DNA of 64,000 nt from contig NZ_JBBMXV010000006.1 of assembly GCF_037996645.1 (NCBI RefSeq), forward strand, positions 244,587 to 308,586, written 5' to 3'. The notes under the pieces were generated by a model. It worked only from the letters and a program-made list of their open reading frames with translations, did no database searches and was not told the origin of the DNA. Of the stretch, positions 26,662 to 35,067 are shown piece after piece. Position numbers and translations under genes: made by a program. The stretch is from Halalkalicoccus tibetensis. GTDB taxonomy: Archaea; Halobacteriota; Halobacteria; Halobacteriales; Halalkalicoccaceae. Position 1 is the first letter of the stretch. Every line of letters starts with the position of its first letter.

Positions 26662-26921
26662 TCGACGGGCCATTACTGGATATGGGTGCTGGCGCTGGAC
26701 GGCATTCACTCTACTTTTAGGACCAATTCGAGACCGTCGCAATCGAGCAAAATGAAACGCTAGTTGAGATAGAGTACGATGGAATGCTTGGAGAGCCCTG
26801 GTTATATAGACTCTTCACACCCGACCGTGTCCGCGACGCAGCCAATAACACGGACTGGGAAATTACTGAGGTAAGGTACATGACAGAACGTCTCTATAAT
26901 ATTGCCTTAGAAAAGCGGTGA
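26643..26921 (+). pseudogene. Remnant of a class I SAM-dependent methyltransferase
   Basis: One frame reads GPLLDMGAGAGRHSLYF, then a TAG stop, then DQFETVAIEQNE: motif I and the acidic loop of a methyltransferase. It then jumps to EYDGMLGEPWLYRLFTPDRV and ends near VRYMTERLYNIALEKR. An internal stop and a missing middle make it non-functional. Confidence 0.7.
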
Positions 26922-27352
26922 AAGCACGTTTGGAGTCCCAATGAATTGTTTCGTTGAATTTTCAGACCCGTCTAAGATCCGTAACATCCAGACTAACCGA
27001 AACGAATGACGAGGGAATGCTGGAAACACTCTCTTTCCTAATATCGGGTAGGGAAGCTCATACCAGAGCCTATCGTCATATGGATACGTCGCGTCGGTGT
27101 TCGAAGATCACCTCTGAATGTTAATATTTCGGATAAAATAATAAAATGTATTAATTACAAATAATATGATAACTCACGGATGAGCAGACGATCCCCGTGG
27201 CAGTGCTTTCCGGGACGATCGGCGCTGGCAAACAGAGAACATAGTGACCGCAGCCCATGAGCTCGATACCTGCCAAGATGACTGTTCCGAACTGAACCGT
27301 CACGCACAATAGGTGCTGTAGCACGGGTCACCGAGGTTACGATCCGAAACCG
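26922..27352. other. Decayed DNA including a CobW-like fragment
   Basis: At 27179-27240 the plus strand reads DEQTIPVAVLSGTIGAGK, the start of a CobW/COG0523 GTPase with its P-loop, broken right after the Lys. The rest, including an AT-rich part at 27120-27175, has no recognisable gene. Confidence 0.5.
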
Positions 27353-27610
27353 CTACCAAGAACAGATCCGCGCAATGGGATTTAGCGAATAGCGACATTC
27401 GGCGCCACGTAATCTAATATCGTTTGATGTTTTGAGATGCTCGAAATGTCTTGTTTTGTAATTCGAGCCGTAGGTTTCATTTACCAGAAACGCCTGCGCC
27501 AGCGTGCGTATTTCGTACGGTGCTAGCTCATCGCACTGATCATGTGGAGCCAAATCAACGTATTGGAATAAGTGTTCGTAAATAAACTCGCTAACCGATT
27601 GTGAGCCTCG
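27353..27610 (-). pseudogene. Possible N-terminal fragment of an IS transposase
   Basis: The frame includes SVSEFIYEHLFQYVDLAP and YEIRTLAQAFLVNETYGSNY, which resembles the early helical part of haloarchaeal IS4/IS5-like transposases (pattern YE...LARAF.L.E..G......L..YL). No catalytic DDE region follows. The identification is tentative. Confidence 0.4.
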
Positions 27611-27639
27611 TGAGCAAACCAGACTGATACGACAGTCTG

Positions 27640-27863
27640 AATATTTTCTTCGAATCCGCCGAGTGAGCTTCGGCGAAACTCTTGAGACCAAACGGACCGG
27701 TTCCGATATGATGTACGAACGTCAATCGGGGCGCTTTCATGCCGCAGGCTATCGCCTTCTCGCGAAACAACGCCCGCAATCGGTCGTGGAGATCGACGAT
27801 GAGAACGTCGGACCTCTCAAACGGTGTGTCTTCGAGGAGATGGTGGATGGGCGAGACGACCAC
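27640..27863 (-). pseudogene. Fragment of an FAD/NAD(P)-binding (SidA/PvdA-like) protein
   Basis: The frame reads RSDVLIVDLHDRLRALFREK followed by ACGMKAPRLTFVHHIG and FGLKSFAEAH. This is the stretch after the FAD-binding unit in haloarchaeal lysine/ornithine-monooxygenase-like proteins (VD.HDRL...F..KA.ACGM...R...VHH). Both ends are missing. A separate N-terminal piece of the same kind of protein is at 50415-50555. Confidence 0.55.
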
Positions 27864-28038
27864 GCTGAATCATTTGCTTCGTAAGAGCGACAATCGCGAT
27901 CTCGAAACCTCATCCATATACTAGCTACTGACCCGTGTCCGCTGGAATGAAATTTCGGTAAGATAGTGAATAATTGTATTTGAATTTTACAGTCCAGACG
28001 TTCCTGAGTGAGGACCAGCCACCTCTTCGCTACCTACG

Positions 28039-28215
28039 CTATCACTTTGGCCACCTCACGTTCGTCGAGGTCCTAGTAGTATGCGATGTCAAAAAGCAGC
28101 GCCTTGATCGTATCGCACTTGTAGCACCGGTAATCCACGTGTTTTGTATTTTCACGTGTACGAGCGATCAGGGGCTAATCCGAGTACAGCCATCCGGTGT
28201 TCCGCTGGGTATACG
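28039..28215 (-). pseudogene. Decayed copy of the small CxxxC protein (copy 3 of 3)
   Basis: Read on the minus strand with two frame changes, it gives SGTPDG, then LIART, then YRCYKCDTIKALLFDIAYY, a stop, and DLDEREVAKV. This aligns along the whole 60-residue protein at 9316-9498. Stops and frameshifts exclude function. Confidence 0.6.
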
Positions 28216-28298
28216 CCCATCGGAACCTTTTCTAGTATAAAACATTGCAGAGGTGCAAATGGGTAATATTTATTAACCTATAAAGCATAGTTGTTAAA

Positions 28299-29249
28299 AT
28301 GGCCACAAAGAGCGGTAACGCAACCCAATCCGAACTGGACTACGATGTGCTTATTATTGGCGGCGGACCAGCGGGATTGAGCATTGCACTCCAGTTAGGG
28401 CGCTCGCTGCGAAGCGTCCTCGTCTGCGACGACAATGAACCACGCAATGGGCCAGCAGCTGAGGCGCATGGTTATCTTACACGAGATGGGATCGACCCAC
28501 AAGAACTCCGCCGGCTCGGTCGTGAGGAAGTGACCGGATACGGCGGCGAGTTCCGAGATGCGCAGGTAACAAACATTGCCACAGCTCAAGATAGGTTCAC
28601 GAGCACGCTTGATGCTGGCGAGACAGTCACGAGTCGAAAGGTCGTGTTAGCGACTGGTATAAGCGACGTGCTCCCTGATACCGACGGATTCGAGGAGCTA
28701 TGGGGAAACGGAGTCTATCACTGTCCCTACTGTCATGGCTACGAAGTTCGTAACGAACCACTCGGAGTTTTGGTCACAAACGAACATATGATCGAATATG
28801 CGAAGCTTATCTATAATCTGAATGATGATCTCGTCGTGTTCACCAATGGGCAAGACATCTTCGATAAAAAAACACGGTCTGCGTTCGTCGAACGAGGGAT
28901 CGAGATCGAAGATAAACCGATCAACGCGCTCAACGGTTCCAATGGACTCGAAAGTGTCTCACTCACGGATGGTCGGGAGATAGCCCGTCACGCACTCTTC
29001 TACCCTCCACCAATGACCCAACACAGTAAACTAGCTGAGAAGCTCGGTCTCCAAGTGAATGCAGCTGGACTCGTCGAAGCAGGGCAGTCAGAACATGGTA
29101 TCGGATTTACGTCGATCGACGGACTGTTCGTCGCAGGCGACGCCTCAGATGCATCGGTTTTATCGATTCCGTCTGCCGTTGCTGATGGGCACAATGTAGG
29201 TGCGACTATCAACATGGAACTCTCGCAAGAAGTGTTTGAGAACGGTTAG
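28299..29249 (+). CDS. Thioredoxin-reductase-like FAD/NAD(P)H oxidoreductase
   Basis: The protein has 316 residues. The FAD site is LIIGGGPAGLSIAL (about 18-31), followed by the dimer-type ATG motif VVLATGISDVLPD (about 113-125). The CPYCHGYE segment (about 142-149) lies where thioredoxin reductases carry the redox CxxC. The closing FAD motif is GLFVAGDASD. Compared with classic TrxB the NADPH-domain glycine motif is poor (GVLVTNEHMIEYA), as in ferredoxin/flavin-dependent reductases of archaea, so the electron donor is uncertain. A TATA-like ATATTTATTAA lies about 25-33 bp upstream. Confidence 0.85.
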   Translation: MATKSGNATQSELDYDVLIIGGGPAGLSIALQLGRSLRSVLVCDDNEPRNGPAAEAHGYLTRDGIDPQELRRLGREEVTGYGGEFRDAQVTNIATAQDRFTSTLDAGETVTSRKVVLATGISDVLPDTDGFEELWGNGVYHCPYCHGYEVRNEPLGVLVTNEHMIEYAKLIYNLNDDLVVFTNGQDIFDKKTRSAFVERGIEIEDKPINALNGSNGLESVSLTDGREIARHALFYPPPMTQHSKLAEKLGLQVNAAGLVEAGQSEHGIGFTSIDGLFVAGDASDASVLSIPSAVADGHNVGATINMELSQEVFENG

Positions 29250-29271
29250 AAGTGGCTGAGAATGAATCGGC

Positions 29272-29472
29272 TCAAGAGGACATAGAGCGGCGGCCAGCAG
29301 CACATACGCCCACCGCCGCCACGACAGCCAGAATACCGACGGTGGTATACAGCGCGAGAGCGACAGCGACGGTCGCCACACTGACTGTGATCACTGAGGG
29401 CTGATGGACGAAGCGTTTGCGTTGGCGTCGTTGTTTGTGTTCTAGTTCGGCTTGTATCCGGGGTCGTTGCAT
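29272..29472 (-). CDS. Small two-helix membrane protein (copy 2 of a duplicated pair)
   Basis: The protein has 66 residues and begins MQRPRIQAELEHKQRRQRKR. The two hydrophobic segments match the paralogue at 19634-19831, but the last seven residues differ (GRRSMSS), so the 3' end may be altered. It converges with the reductase gene, 22 bp away. Role unknown. Confidence 0.6.
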   Translation of the reverse strand: MQRPRIQAELEHKQRRQRKRFVHQPSVITVSVATVAVALALYTTVGILAVVAAVGVCAAGRRSMSS

Positions 29473-29665
29473 TTTGGATTCCGGATCGATGCTCGGGTAC
29501 GACGGAGAGATGTCTCTCTGGGTCCCGAGCGCTTGCTGTGGTCAGGTACCGACCGCCAGAAGATGCGATCAACTATGAACAGCAAGTCAGCACCGACTCT
29601 ATAGTGCTGACTTAGCGTTGTGGCCGTTGTAACTCACGCCAGACACTTCCCTCTATACAGCTTGG
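29473..29665. repeat. Conserved non-coding block upstream of the small membrane gene (copy 2)
   Basis: This is the counterpart of 19832-20020. It holds the 42-bp identical segment (29522-29563) and the stem GTCAGCAC (29586-29593) with GTGCTGAC (29604-29611), here perfectly paired. The far end overlaps the first codons of the small gene proposed at 29620. Confidence 0.6.
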
Positions 29666-29934
29666 AGTATGTACTACCTCTCGGTCTATCAGTTATCGAT
29701 CACCCGGCGGTACTCCGATTCCACGAGGACCACGGGGTCGACCTCACGACGCGGTTCTGGGAACTCGAGTGGTGCTACAACCCGGAGTACATTACCATTC
29801 GCTCCGAAAGCCCACTCGATGTCGTTGTCAGTATTCCACTCGACGACAACCGGCTCATGGTGGTGATCGACGAGACGCTAACTGTTAGAGTAGAGTGGAT
29901 TGAGGCCGAAACGATTGAGGATTTCACCCCCTAA
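29620..29934 (+). CDS. Hypothetical 104-residue haloarchaeal protein
   Basis: The frame contains LSVIDHPAVLRFHEDHGVDL, FWELEWCYNPEYITIRSESP and LDVVVSIPLDDNRLMVVIDE, alternating acidic beta strands with strong codon bias, so it looks genuinely coding. The first ~20 residues overlap the conserved repeat block, so the true start may be later or the gene may have been joined to the repeat. Family and role were not recognised. Confidence 0.5.
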   Translation: MAVVTHARHFPLYSLEYVLPLGLSVIDHPAVLRFHEDHGVDLTTRFWELEWCYNPEYITIRSESPLDVVVSIPLDDNRLMVVIDETLTVRVEWIEAETIEDFTP

Positions 29935-30254
29935 GGAAGGGAACTTCTAGAGTAGCCTCGTCCTGATTGCGACGCGGAACCCACACCACTGACAGCGGTT
30001 TCGTACGAACCGGGCCGACCGGTATCACGATCGTTGTGATCGGGTGAACGAGCAAGCCTCCACAGAGAGCGTGATGTCCTAACACCAAGACTACAAGAAA
30101 GAGCATAGTTCGAACCAACCACCCCGGGCAAGCCCTCCTCTCCTAGTGACAACTCCGAGCAGCCTCTTCCCAATATAGTAGCAGTAGAGGGAGTCGAAAC
30201 GGGTTCGTCGGTTCTACCTTCGGAAGCATATCACACTACGGCCTAATCGGATAC
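29935..30254. other. Intergenic region, nothing recognised
   Basis: No convincing open frame. Weak inverted repeats exist (for example ATCAC/GTGAT near 30026-30042), but no clear element. Confidence 0.4.
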
Positions 30255-30518
30255 TCAATCCATCTCAATTTTGATGTATGTTGAGCTATCCTTAGTAGAA
30301 ATATCGGTCATCTCGACATTGGATCTGTTCATGAGTTGCAGGAGATCCGGATCCATCGATGAATCTGGAGCAAGACGGATCGTTACCCGTTGTCCAGTAG
30401 CAGTTGATTGGTGATTGATAATCCGTGCTCCTGGTCCTTGCTCTTCATCCCGTTTGAAATCCTGTGCTCGTATACTCTCAAATAGAGCAGTAGAGATCCA
30501 CTCCCGCAACCATCTCAT
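30255..30518 (-). CDS. Hypothetical 87-residue protein
   Basis: The frame starts MRWLREWISTALFESIRAQD and ends in a beta-like STYIKIEMD. It has a basic-amphipathic N-terminal helix, then a mixed region with RVTIRLAPDSSMDPDLLQLM. No family was recognised; composition and an AT-rich upstream region make it plausible. Confidence 0.4.
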   Translation of the reverse strand: MRWLREWISTALFESIRAQDFKRDEEQGPGARIINHQSTATGQRVTIRLAPDSSMDPDLLQLMNRSNVEMTDISTKDSSTYIKIEMD

Positions 30519-30823
30519 TTGTAGTGAATCCCATCTGATTATACAAATAACTTGTCAATAGATAGAACTGCTAGAATCTACTGTTGTAAGTAAGGTTGGC
30601 AGTTCAAAGTTTTCTGAAGGAAGCAACTGAAGTATATCCAGTTTCTGGCAATTGTTGCACCTGCCTCCGACTATCGAAAGTGCCACGTTAGCACGTATGA
30701 ACGATGGAAGAACGCTGTCGGCATAGTAGAACCCGTCAGCACGAATAGTGAGATCTCACACGTCTGAGCGACACCTACCGGAGTGGGACGTGGTTTACCG
30801 TCGGCGCACGTTGTTCAGTTCGT
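30519..30823. other. Intergenic region before the binding-protein-like gene
   Basis: Divergent promoters for 30518 (minus) and 30824 (plus) must lie here. The part near 30540-30610 is AT-rich. No other feature is recognised. Confidence 0.4.
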
Positions 30824-31729
30824 ATGGCCGACATCGACATCGCACACGAGTACTTCACATGGGAGCTCGTTCAGCAAGTCGCCGAAGAGAACGGCTACTT
30901 CGAAGAGGAAGGTGTTGAGACGGACCTCTCGTACTTCGCGCCGGGTACGCAGGATTTCTCCGACCAAGGCGAAAACGCTTACGAGACCGATTGGTGGGAG
31001 GATCTCGACGAGCAGGGTGAGACTCACGGCGTCTGTGAATGGAACGCCGTTCAGGAGGCTTCTGAGACGGACCGCCAGATCATCGGATCGTATAGCGAGT
31101 GGGATCGTGTTCTGTTTGCACCCGCTGATTCCAATATCGAATCGATTGAAGACCTGAAGAGACGATCGATTGGGATCAACAAGTACGCGACCTCGTTCTA
31201 TTCGATCCCAGAAATGCTCGAAAACGAGGGCTTTGAGGAAGAAGAGATCGTACTCGAGCATATTGGTTCCGCCGAAGACCGATTCGAGGCCGTCAAAGCC
31301 GGTGAGATCGATGCGATTGGTGTCCTTGAACCCTACGTGACCCTTGGGCGGTACGACGACGAACTCAAAGCAGTCTACGAAGGTCCCTGCCGTGCGGCCC
31401 TTGTTGCATCGTCCGATATCGACCCGGAACAGGTCTCAGCGTTCCGTCAGGCGCTGAACCGAGCCGTCGAAGACATCAACAACAATCTCGATCGATATCG
31501 AGACGAATACGTTGATCTCCTCGAAAAGGCTGCAGCCGACGACGAGGAGAGTTTCGAGGATGTCGACTTCGATCGTCTTCGGAACGACTTCGAACTCCGG
31601 AACTTCCTCCCTGTCCGAGCGCCCGACGAAAAGCGAATCGAAGGAACAACCGAGTGGATGACTGAGAAAGGCTACGTGGACGACGAGGACGCTGTCACGA
31701 CGATCGAAGACGAGGTGTCCTCGGACTAA
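30824..31729 (+). CDS. NMT1/SsuA-like periplasmic-binding-fold protein without signal peptide
   Basis: The protein has 301 residues. It starts directly with the binding fold, ADIDIAHEYFTWELVQQVAE then GYFEEEGVETDLSYF, as in NMT1/THI5-like and SsuA-like solute-binding proteins. RFEAVKAGEIDAIGVLEPYV is the usual domain-2 segment. There is no signal peptide, Tat motif or lipobox, and no ABC permease or ATPase is adjacent. It may therefore be a cytosolic sensor or an enzyme of this fold. The CstA gene follows 85 bp later on the same strand. Confidence 0.75.
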   Translation: MADIDIAHEYFTWELVQQVAEENGYFEEEGVETDLSYFAPGTQDFSDQGENAYETDWWEDLDEQGETHGVCEWNAVQEASETDRQIIGSYSEWDRVLFAPADSNIESIEDLKRRSIGINKYATSFYSIPEMLENEGFEEEEIVLEHIGSAEDRFEAVKAGEIDAIGVLEPYVTLGRYDDELKAVYEGPCRAALVASSDIDPEQVSAFRQALNRAVEDINNNLDRYRDEYVDLLEKAAADDEESFEDVDFDRLRNDFELRNFLPVRAPDEKRIEGTTEWMTEKGYVDDEDAVTTIEDEVSSD

Positions 31730-31814
31730 CCGATCCAGTCGGTTTGATTCGGTTCGGCTCCGGTTCCCGGTTCGCCGTAGCCATCTCAACCAATACCATC
31801 GTCAGTACCCTCTC

Positions 31815-33590
31815 ATGCCTCAACTCCTCACCGTTATTACCATCGTCGCCTGTATCTTCGCCCTTGCGTACGTCGTCTATGCGCGGGTACTGAGCCAGTA
31901 CTTCGAACTCGATGATGAGCGACCGACGCCTGCCCATGCACACGAAGACACCCACGAATACGTCCCCTCACGCAAAATCGAACTCTTCGGGCACCACTTT
32001 TCCTCGATTGCAGGTGGCGCACCAATTATCGGTCCGATTACAGCAGCGCTGGCATGGGGCTGGGCACCAGCTTTGATCTGGATCGTCGTGGGAACAGTTG
32101 TTTACGGCGGGTTAAACGATCTCGCGACACTCACCAGCAGTATGCGTCATGAAGGCCGCTCAGTCGGTCATATCTTTGGTAAGTATGCCGGTAATCGAGG
32201 CAAGCGGCTTCTGTTAACGCTTGCTATAGTCGCGAATCTCTTGGTGATCGGGGTTCTCTCGCTGGTTACGGCTGTCATTTTCGATGCCTTCCCTGCTGCA
32301 GCCACAGCCTCAATCGTGTATCTACTGCTCGCGATTGCGTTCGGGTTCGTTCGTCGCTACACACCGGTTCCATTTGTCCTCGCGACGATCGTATTTGTTG
32401 GAGGCGTGTTCGGTGGTGTCTTTGTCGGACTCGAATATCCAATTACGCTTATTCCAGCAGGCGAAGCAACGCTGTTGCCCACAGTTATCTCGCCCAATGT
32501 TTCGGCATGGCTGGCAGTATTACTTCTCTATGCGTTTGCTGCGAGCGTGCTGCCAGTCTGGACGTTGCTCCAGCCCCGGGATTTCCTTTCTTCGTTTCTA
32601 CTATACGCCGGCCTCGGCGGTGCGGTCCTCGCAATCATCGTGGGAACGCTCTTTGGCACTGCTGAGACATCGATGACGATGAATTTGGACCCCTTTACTG
32701 GCTTCATGAGTCCTGCATTTGAGGGCATGGGGCCGTTATTGCCAATGTTGATCCCGACGATTTTCTGTGGAGCGGTCTGTGGCCTTCATTCGATGGTCTG
32801 CTGTGGGACAACGCCCAAACAGATCAACAAAGAGACGGACGCGACCGCAATCGGATACGGGACGACGTTGGCAGAGGGGCTTCTGGCGGTGATCGCGATC
32901 GGGACGGTTGCGGTCATTCCAACGATCCCCTCAGGGGAAGGAATCGACCTCGCACTACCGGCGTTTGCTGATGGTGGTGCATTGATTCTCTCGAGCCTCG
33001 GCATTCCGACCGGCGTTGGTGCTCCGTTTATGGCATTAGTGCTATCTGCGTTCGCCCTCACGACTGTTGATACTTCGATTCGACTTGGACGCTACTTCCT
33101 CGATGATATGATCGATACAGACACGACTGCGAATGTGACCGCTCAGGCGATGACGAACAAATATCTCAGTGGTGGAGCCCAAGCGATACTTGCGTATCTG
33201 TTGGTCGCCAGTGGAAGCTGGGCAACGGTCTGGCCACTCTTTGGGGGATCTGTTCAGGTCTTTGCTGGTCTCTCGATGATAACTGTTGCAATCTGGATCG
33301 TGAACTGGGATGAGAGAAAGTCAGTTATAGCGTTCCTTGCAGGAGCGGCATTTATTCTTATAGCAAGCCTCTCAGCACTACTCTATATTGCATCGCAAAA
33401 CGCGCGTTCGTTGCTTGATCCTACGTGGGTTGTAGCAGCGACGCCGATCGAAGTTGCTTCCGTCGCGATTCAGGTACTCGTTGTCATTATCTTATGTGGA
33501 TTTACCGCAGAAATCGTTCGACTTGCTTATCTCCATGTGAGCGATCAGCGTGGCTCTCCGATACGTCGATTTGTTCCTGGAGACGACTAA
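31815..33590 (+). CDS. CstA-family carbon starvation protein / peptide or pyruvate transporter
   Basis: The protein has 591 residues and about 16 membrane helices. The family block VPSRKIELFGHHFSSIAGGA followed by PIIGP is at about residues 51-76, and CGLHSMVCCGTTPKQIN is near residue 325. CstA proteins import peptides or pyruvate during carbon starvation. Length and core motifs are normal. The binding-protein-like gene just upstream may sense or bind the same compound; that is inferred from position. Confidence 0.9.
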   Translation: MPQLLTVITIVACIFALAYVVYARVLSQYFELDDERPTPAHAHEDTHEYVPSRKIELFGHHFSSIAGGAPIIGPITAALAWGWAPALIWIVVGTVVYGGLNDLATLTSSMRHEGRSVGHIFGKYAGNRGKRLLLTLAIVANLLVIGVLSLVTAVIFDAFPAAATASIVYLLLAIAFGFVRRYTPVPFVLATIVFVGGVFGGVFVGLEYPITLIPAGEATLLPTVISPNVSAWLAVLLLYAFAASVLPVWTLLQPRDFLSSFLLYAGLGGAVLAIIVGTLFGTAETSMTMNLDPFTGFMSPAFEGMGPLLPMLIPTIFCGAVCGLHSMVCCGTTPKQINKETDATAIGYGTTLAEGLLAVIAIGTVAVIPTIPSGEGIDLALPAFADGGALILSSLGIPTGVGAPFMALVLSAFALTTVDTSIRLGRYFLDDMIDTDTTANVTAQAMTNKYLSGGAQAILAYLLVASGSWATVWPLFGGSVQVFAGLSMITVAIWIVNWDERKSVIAFLAGAAFILIASLSALLYIASQNARSLLDPTWVVAATPIEVASVAIQVLVVIILCGFTAEIVRLAYLHVSDQRGSPIRRFVPGDD

Positions 33591-33843
33591 CAGCATTTGC
33601 TGTTCCTGTTCGTTCCAGTGGGTAGCCAGATTCGATTGCAGGATAGTCGTACCTAACCACAGACGGTAAGACCTATCTGTAGGACACCATTCGCACGCCG
33701 ATCTATCGTTCCAGTTGTCTTACTACCGGAATGCCGTCGGAGTGAACCAATCTTCAGTAGCGTAGTGAGTGGTTCAGCGTTAACTACCATACCAGTATGC
33801 GATCGGCTAGTGGTGGGCTACTCGTATCGGGGTGGAATAGAGT
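33591..33843. other. Intergenic region, nothing recognised
   Basis: No coding pattern or repeat is evident between the end of the CstA gene and the small zinc-finger frame. Confidence 0.35.
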
Positions 33844-33957
33844 TCAGGCCTGTGCCCGCTCGACAGTCTCCTCGAGGTGCTGTTCACAGGTGTATTCTGA
33901 GAGTACGTCATCAGTCAGAACGTAGTAATCGGCCTCGTGTTCACAGTCATCGGTCAC
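33844..33957 (-). CDS. Possible small zinc-binding protein
   Basis: The frame from GTG 33957 has about 37 residues: VTDDCEHEADYYVLTDDVLS then EYTCEQHLEE. The spacing of Cys, His, Cys and His could bind zinc. An extra in-frame Cys lies just before the GTG, with a stop a few codons further up, so the true 5' end may be lost. Composition is haloarchaeal. Confidence 0.4.
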   Translation of the reverse strand: MTDDCEHEADYYVLTDDVLSEYTCEQHLEETVERAQA

Positions 33958-34151
33958 ACATGGCCGTGGTGTATTTTACTCGCCAAGCCTGAGGACGAGA
34001 TCAACACCAGGTCGATCGAGACGATCTACCATAGCTACCTCTCTTTCAATGGACCACATAATTCCTCTAGATCTGAAAAACTCGTCTGTTCTACGATGGC
34101 TGTCTGAACCCAATAGGTCTAGATCAATCAAGCCGAACAACCGTGTTCTAT

Positions 34152-34283
34152 TCAGTTGAGCGATTCGATCGCGGTTGTAACATTCATAGTGGGTAGAACA
34201 TTATGCTTGACCTCGGTATCTAGCTCACTAGAGAGACGGCTCACAATCAACCGAAGCAAAGGTTGAATCTCGGAACTCTCCAT
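34152..34283 (-). CDS. 43-residue protein coupled to GGGP synthase
   Basis: Its ATG (34283) follows the TGA of the upstream GGGP synthase gene without a gap (TGAATG), so translation is probably coupled. The product MESSEIQPLLRLIVSRLSSE ... continues to a stop after 43 residues and is helical. No family was recognised. Confidence 0.5.
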   Translation of the reverse strand: MESSEIQPLLRLIVSRLSSELDTEVKHNVLPTMNVTTAIESLN

Positions 34284-35015
34284 TCAATGATCAACACGAG
34301 TTGTCTGCCGGTACGCGTCACGATCCTCGTGAAAGCAGTCTCCGACCACAATTGCATCAGCACCCGCACTGAGAACAGCATTCGCTTTCTGCCCTGAATC
34401 AATCCCACCACCGTACAGCAATCGCGTCTCACCAAGAACTGTCGCCGCCGCGTTGACAGCAGTCGTGCCTCCAAACTGGCCCGAGTACTCAACATAGAAG
34501 AGCGGAAAATCATAGAACACTTCGGTAGCGAGAGCAGCCCCCCGAACTTCATCCAGTGAGAGCGATTCTGTAACCCCTGCAGTAGAGGCGGCTCGCGAAT
34601 CAGTATTCTGAATTACGTACCCAACAGCACAGATCTTCTCAGCGATGCTCGCCATCGATCCACTCTGGCCCAGTAATCCCTCAAAATCCGAGCTAAGCTG
34701 GGTGAACATCTGCAGATGTTTGCCGACAAAATGGGTCTGATCACCGTTGTAGATCGCAGGCACGAATAGCTGATCGACAGCTGCAATCGTCTCGACTGAG
34801 ACGTGCTGTGAAGAATACGGCTCCTGTAACACCGGTATCTCAGGAACCGAATCTACCACTTCCTGAATCGTTGTGAGTGCGTTTTCTTCCGTAACATCGT
34901 CCGACCCTCCAACAATGACTAGATCAGTGTGCTCAAGCACTCCAAGATCGGCTGGAAGGGGTTTGGCCGGATCAATTTTAGTGATGTGAGTAATGGCCGG
35001 CCACTCAATCGTCAT
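34284..35015 (-). CDS. Geranylgeranylglyceryl phosphate synthase family protein
   Basis: The protein has 243 residues with a TIM-barrel pattern. Family motifs are THITKIDPAKPLP (about 8-20), VIVGGSDDV (about 33-41), LFYVEYSGQFGG (about 179-190), RLLYGGGIDSGQKA (about 200-213) and ADAIVVGD (about 222-229). GGGPS joins geranylgeranyl diphosphate to glycerol-1-phosphate, the first step of archaeal ether lipids. As the gene lies on accessory DNA beside a regulator, it is probably a second, regulated copy; this cannot be proved from the window. Confidence 0.85.
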   Translation of the reverse strand: MTIEWPAITHITKIDPAKPLPADLGVLEHTDLVIVGGSDDVTEENALTTIQEVVDSVPEIPVLQEPYSSQHVSVETIAAVDQLFVPAIYNGDQTHFVGKHLQMFTQLSSDFEGLLGQSGSMASIAEKICAVGYVIQNTDSRAASTAGVTESLSLDEVRGAALATEVFYDFPLFYVEYSGQFGGTTAVNAAATVLGETRLLYGGGIDSGQKANAVLSAGADAIVVGDCFHEDRDAYRQTTRVDH

Positions 35016-35067
35016 GACCGATAGTTCCGTCTACACGGGCAAATGAACTCGTATTAGCTGTTCACAC

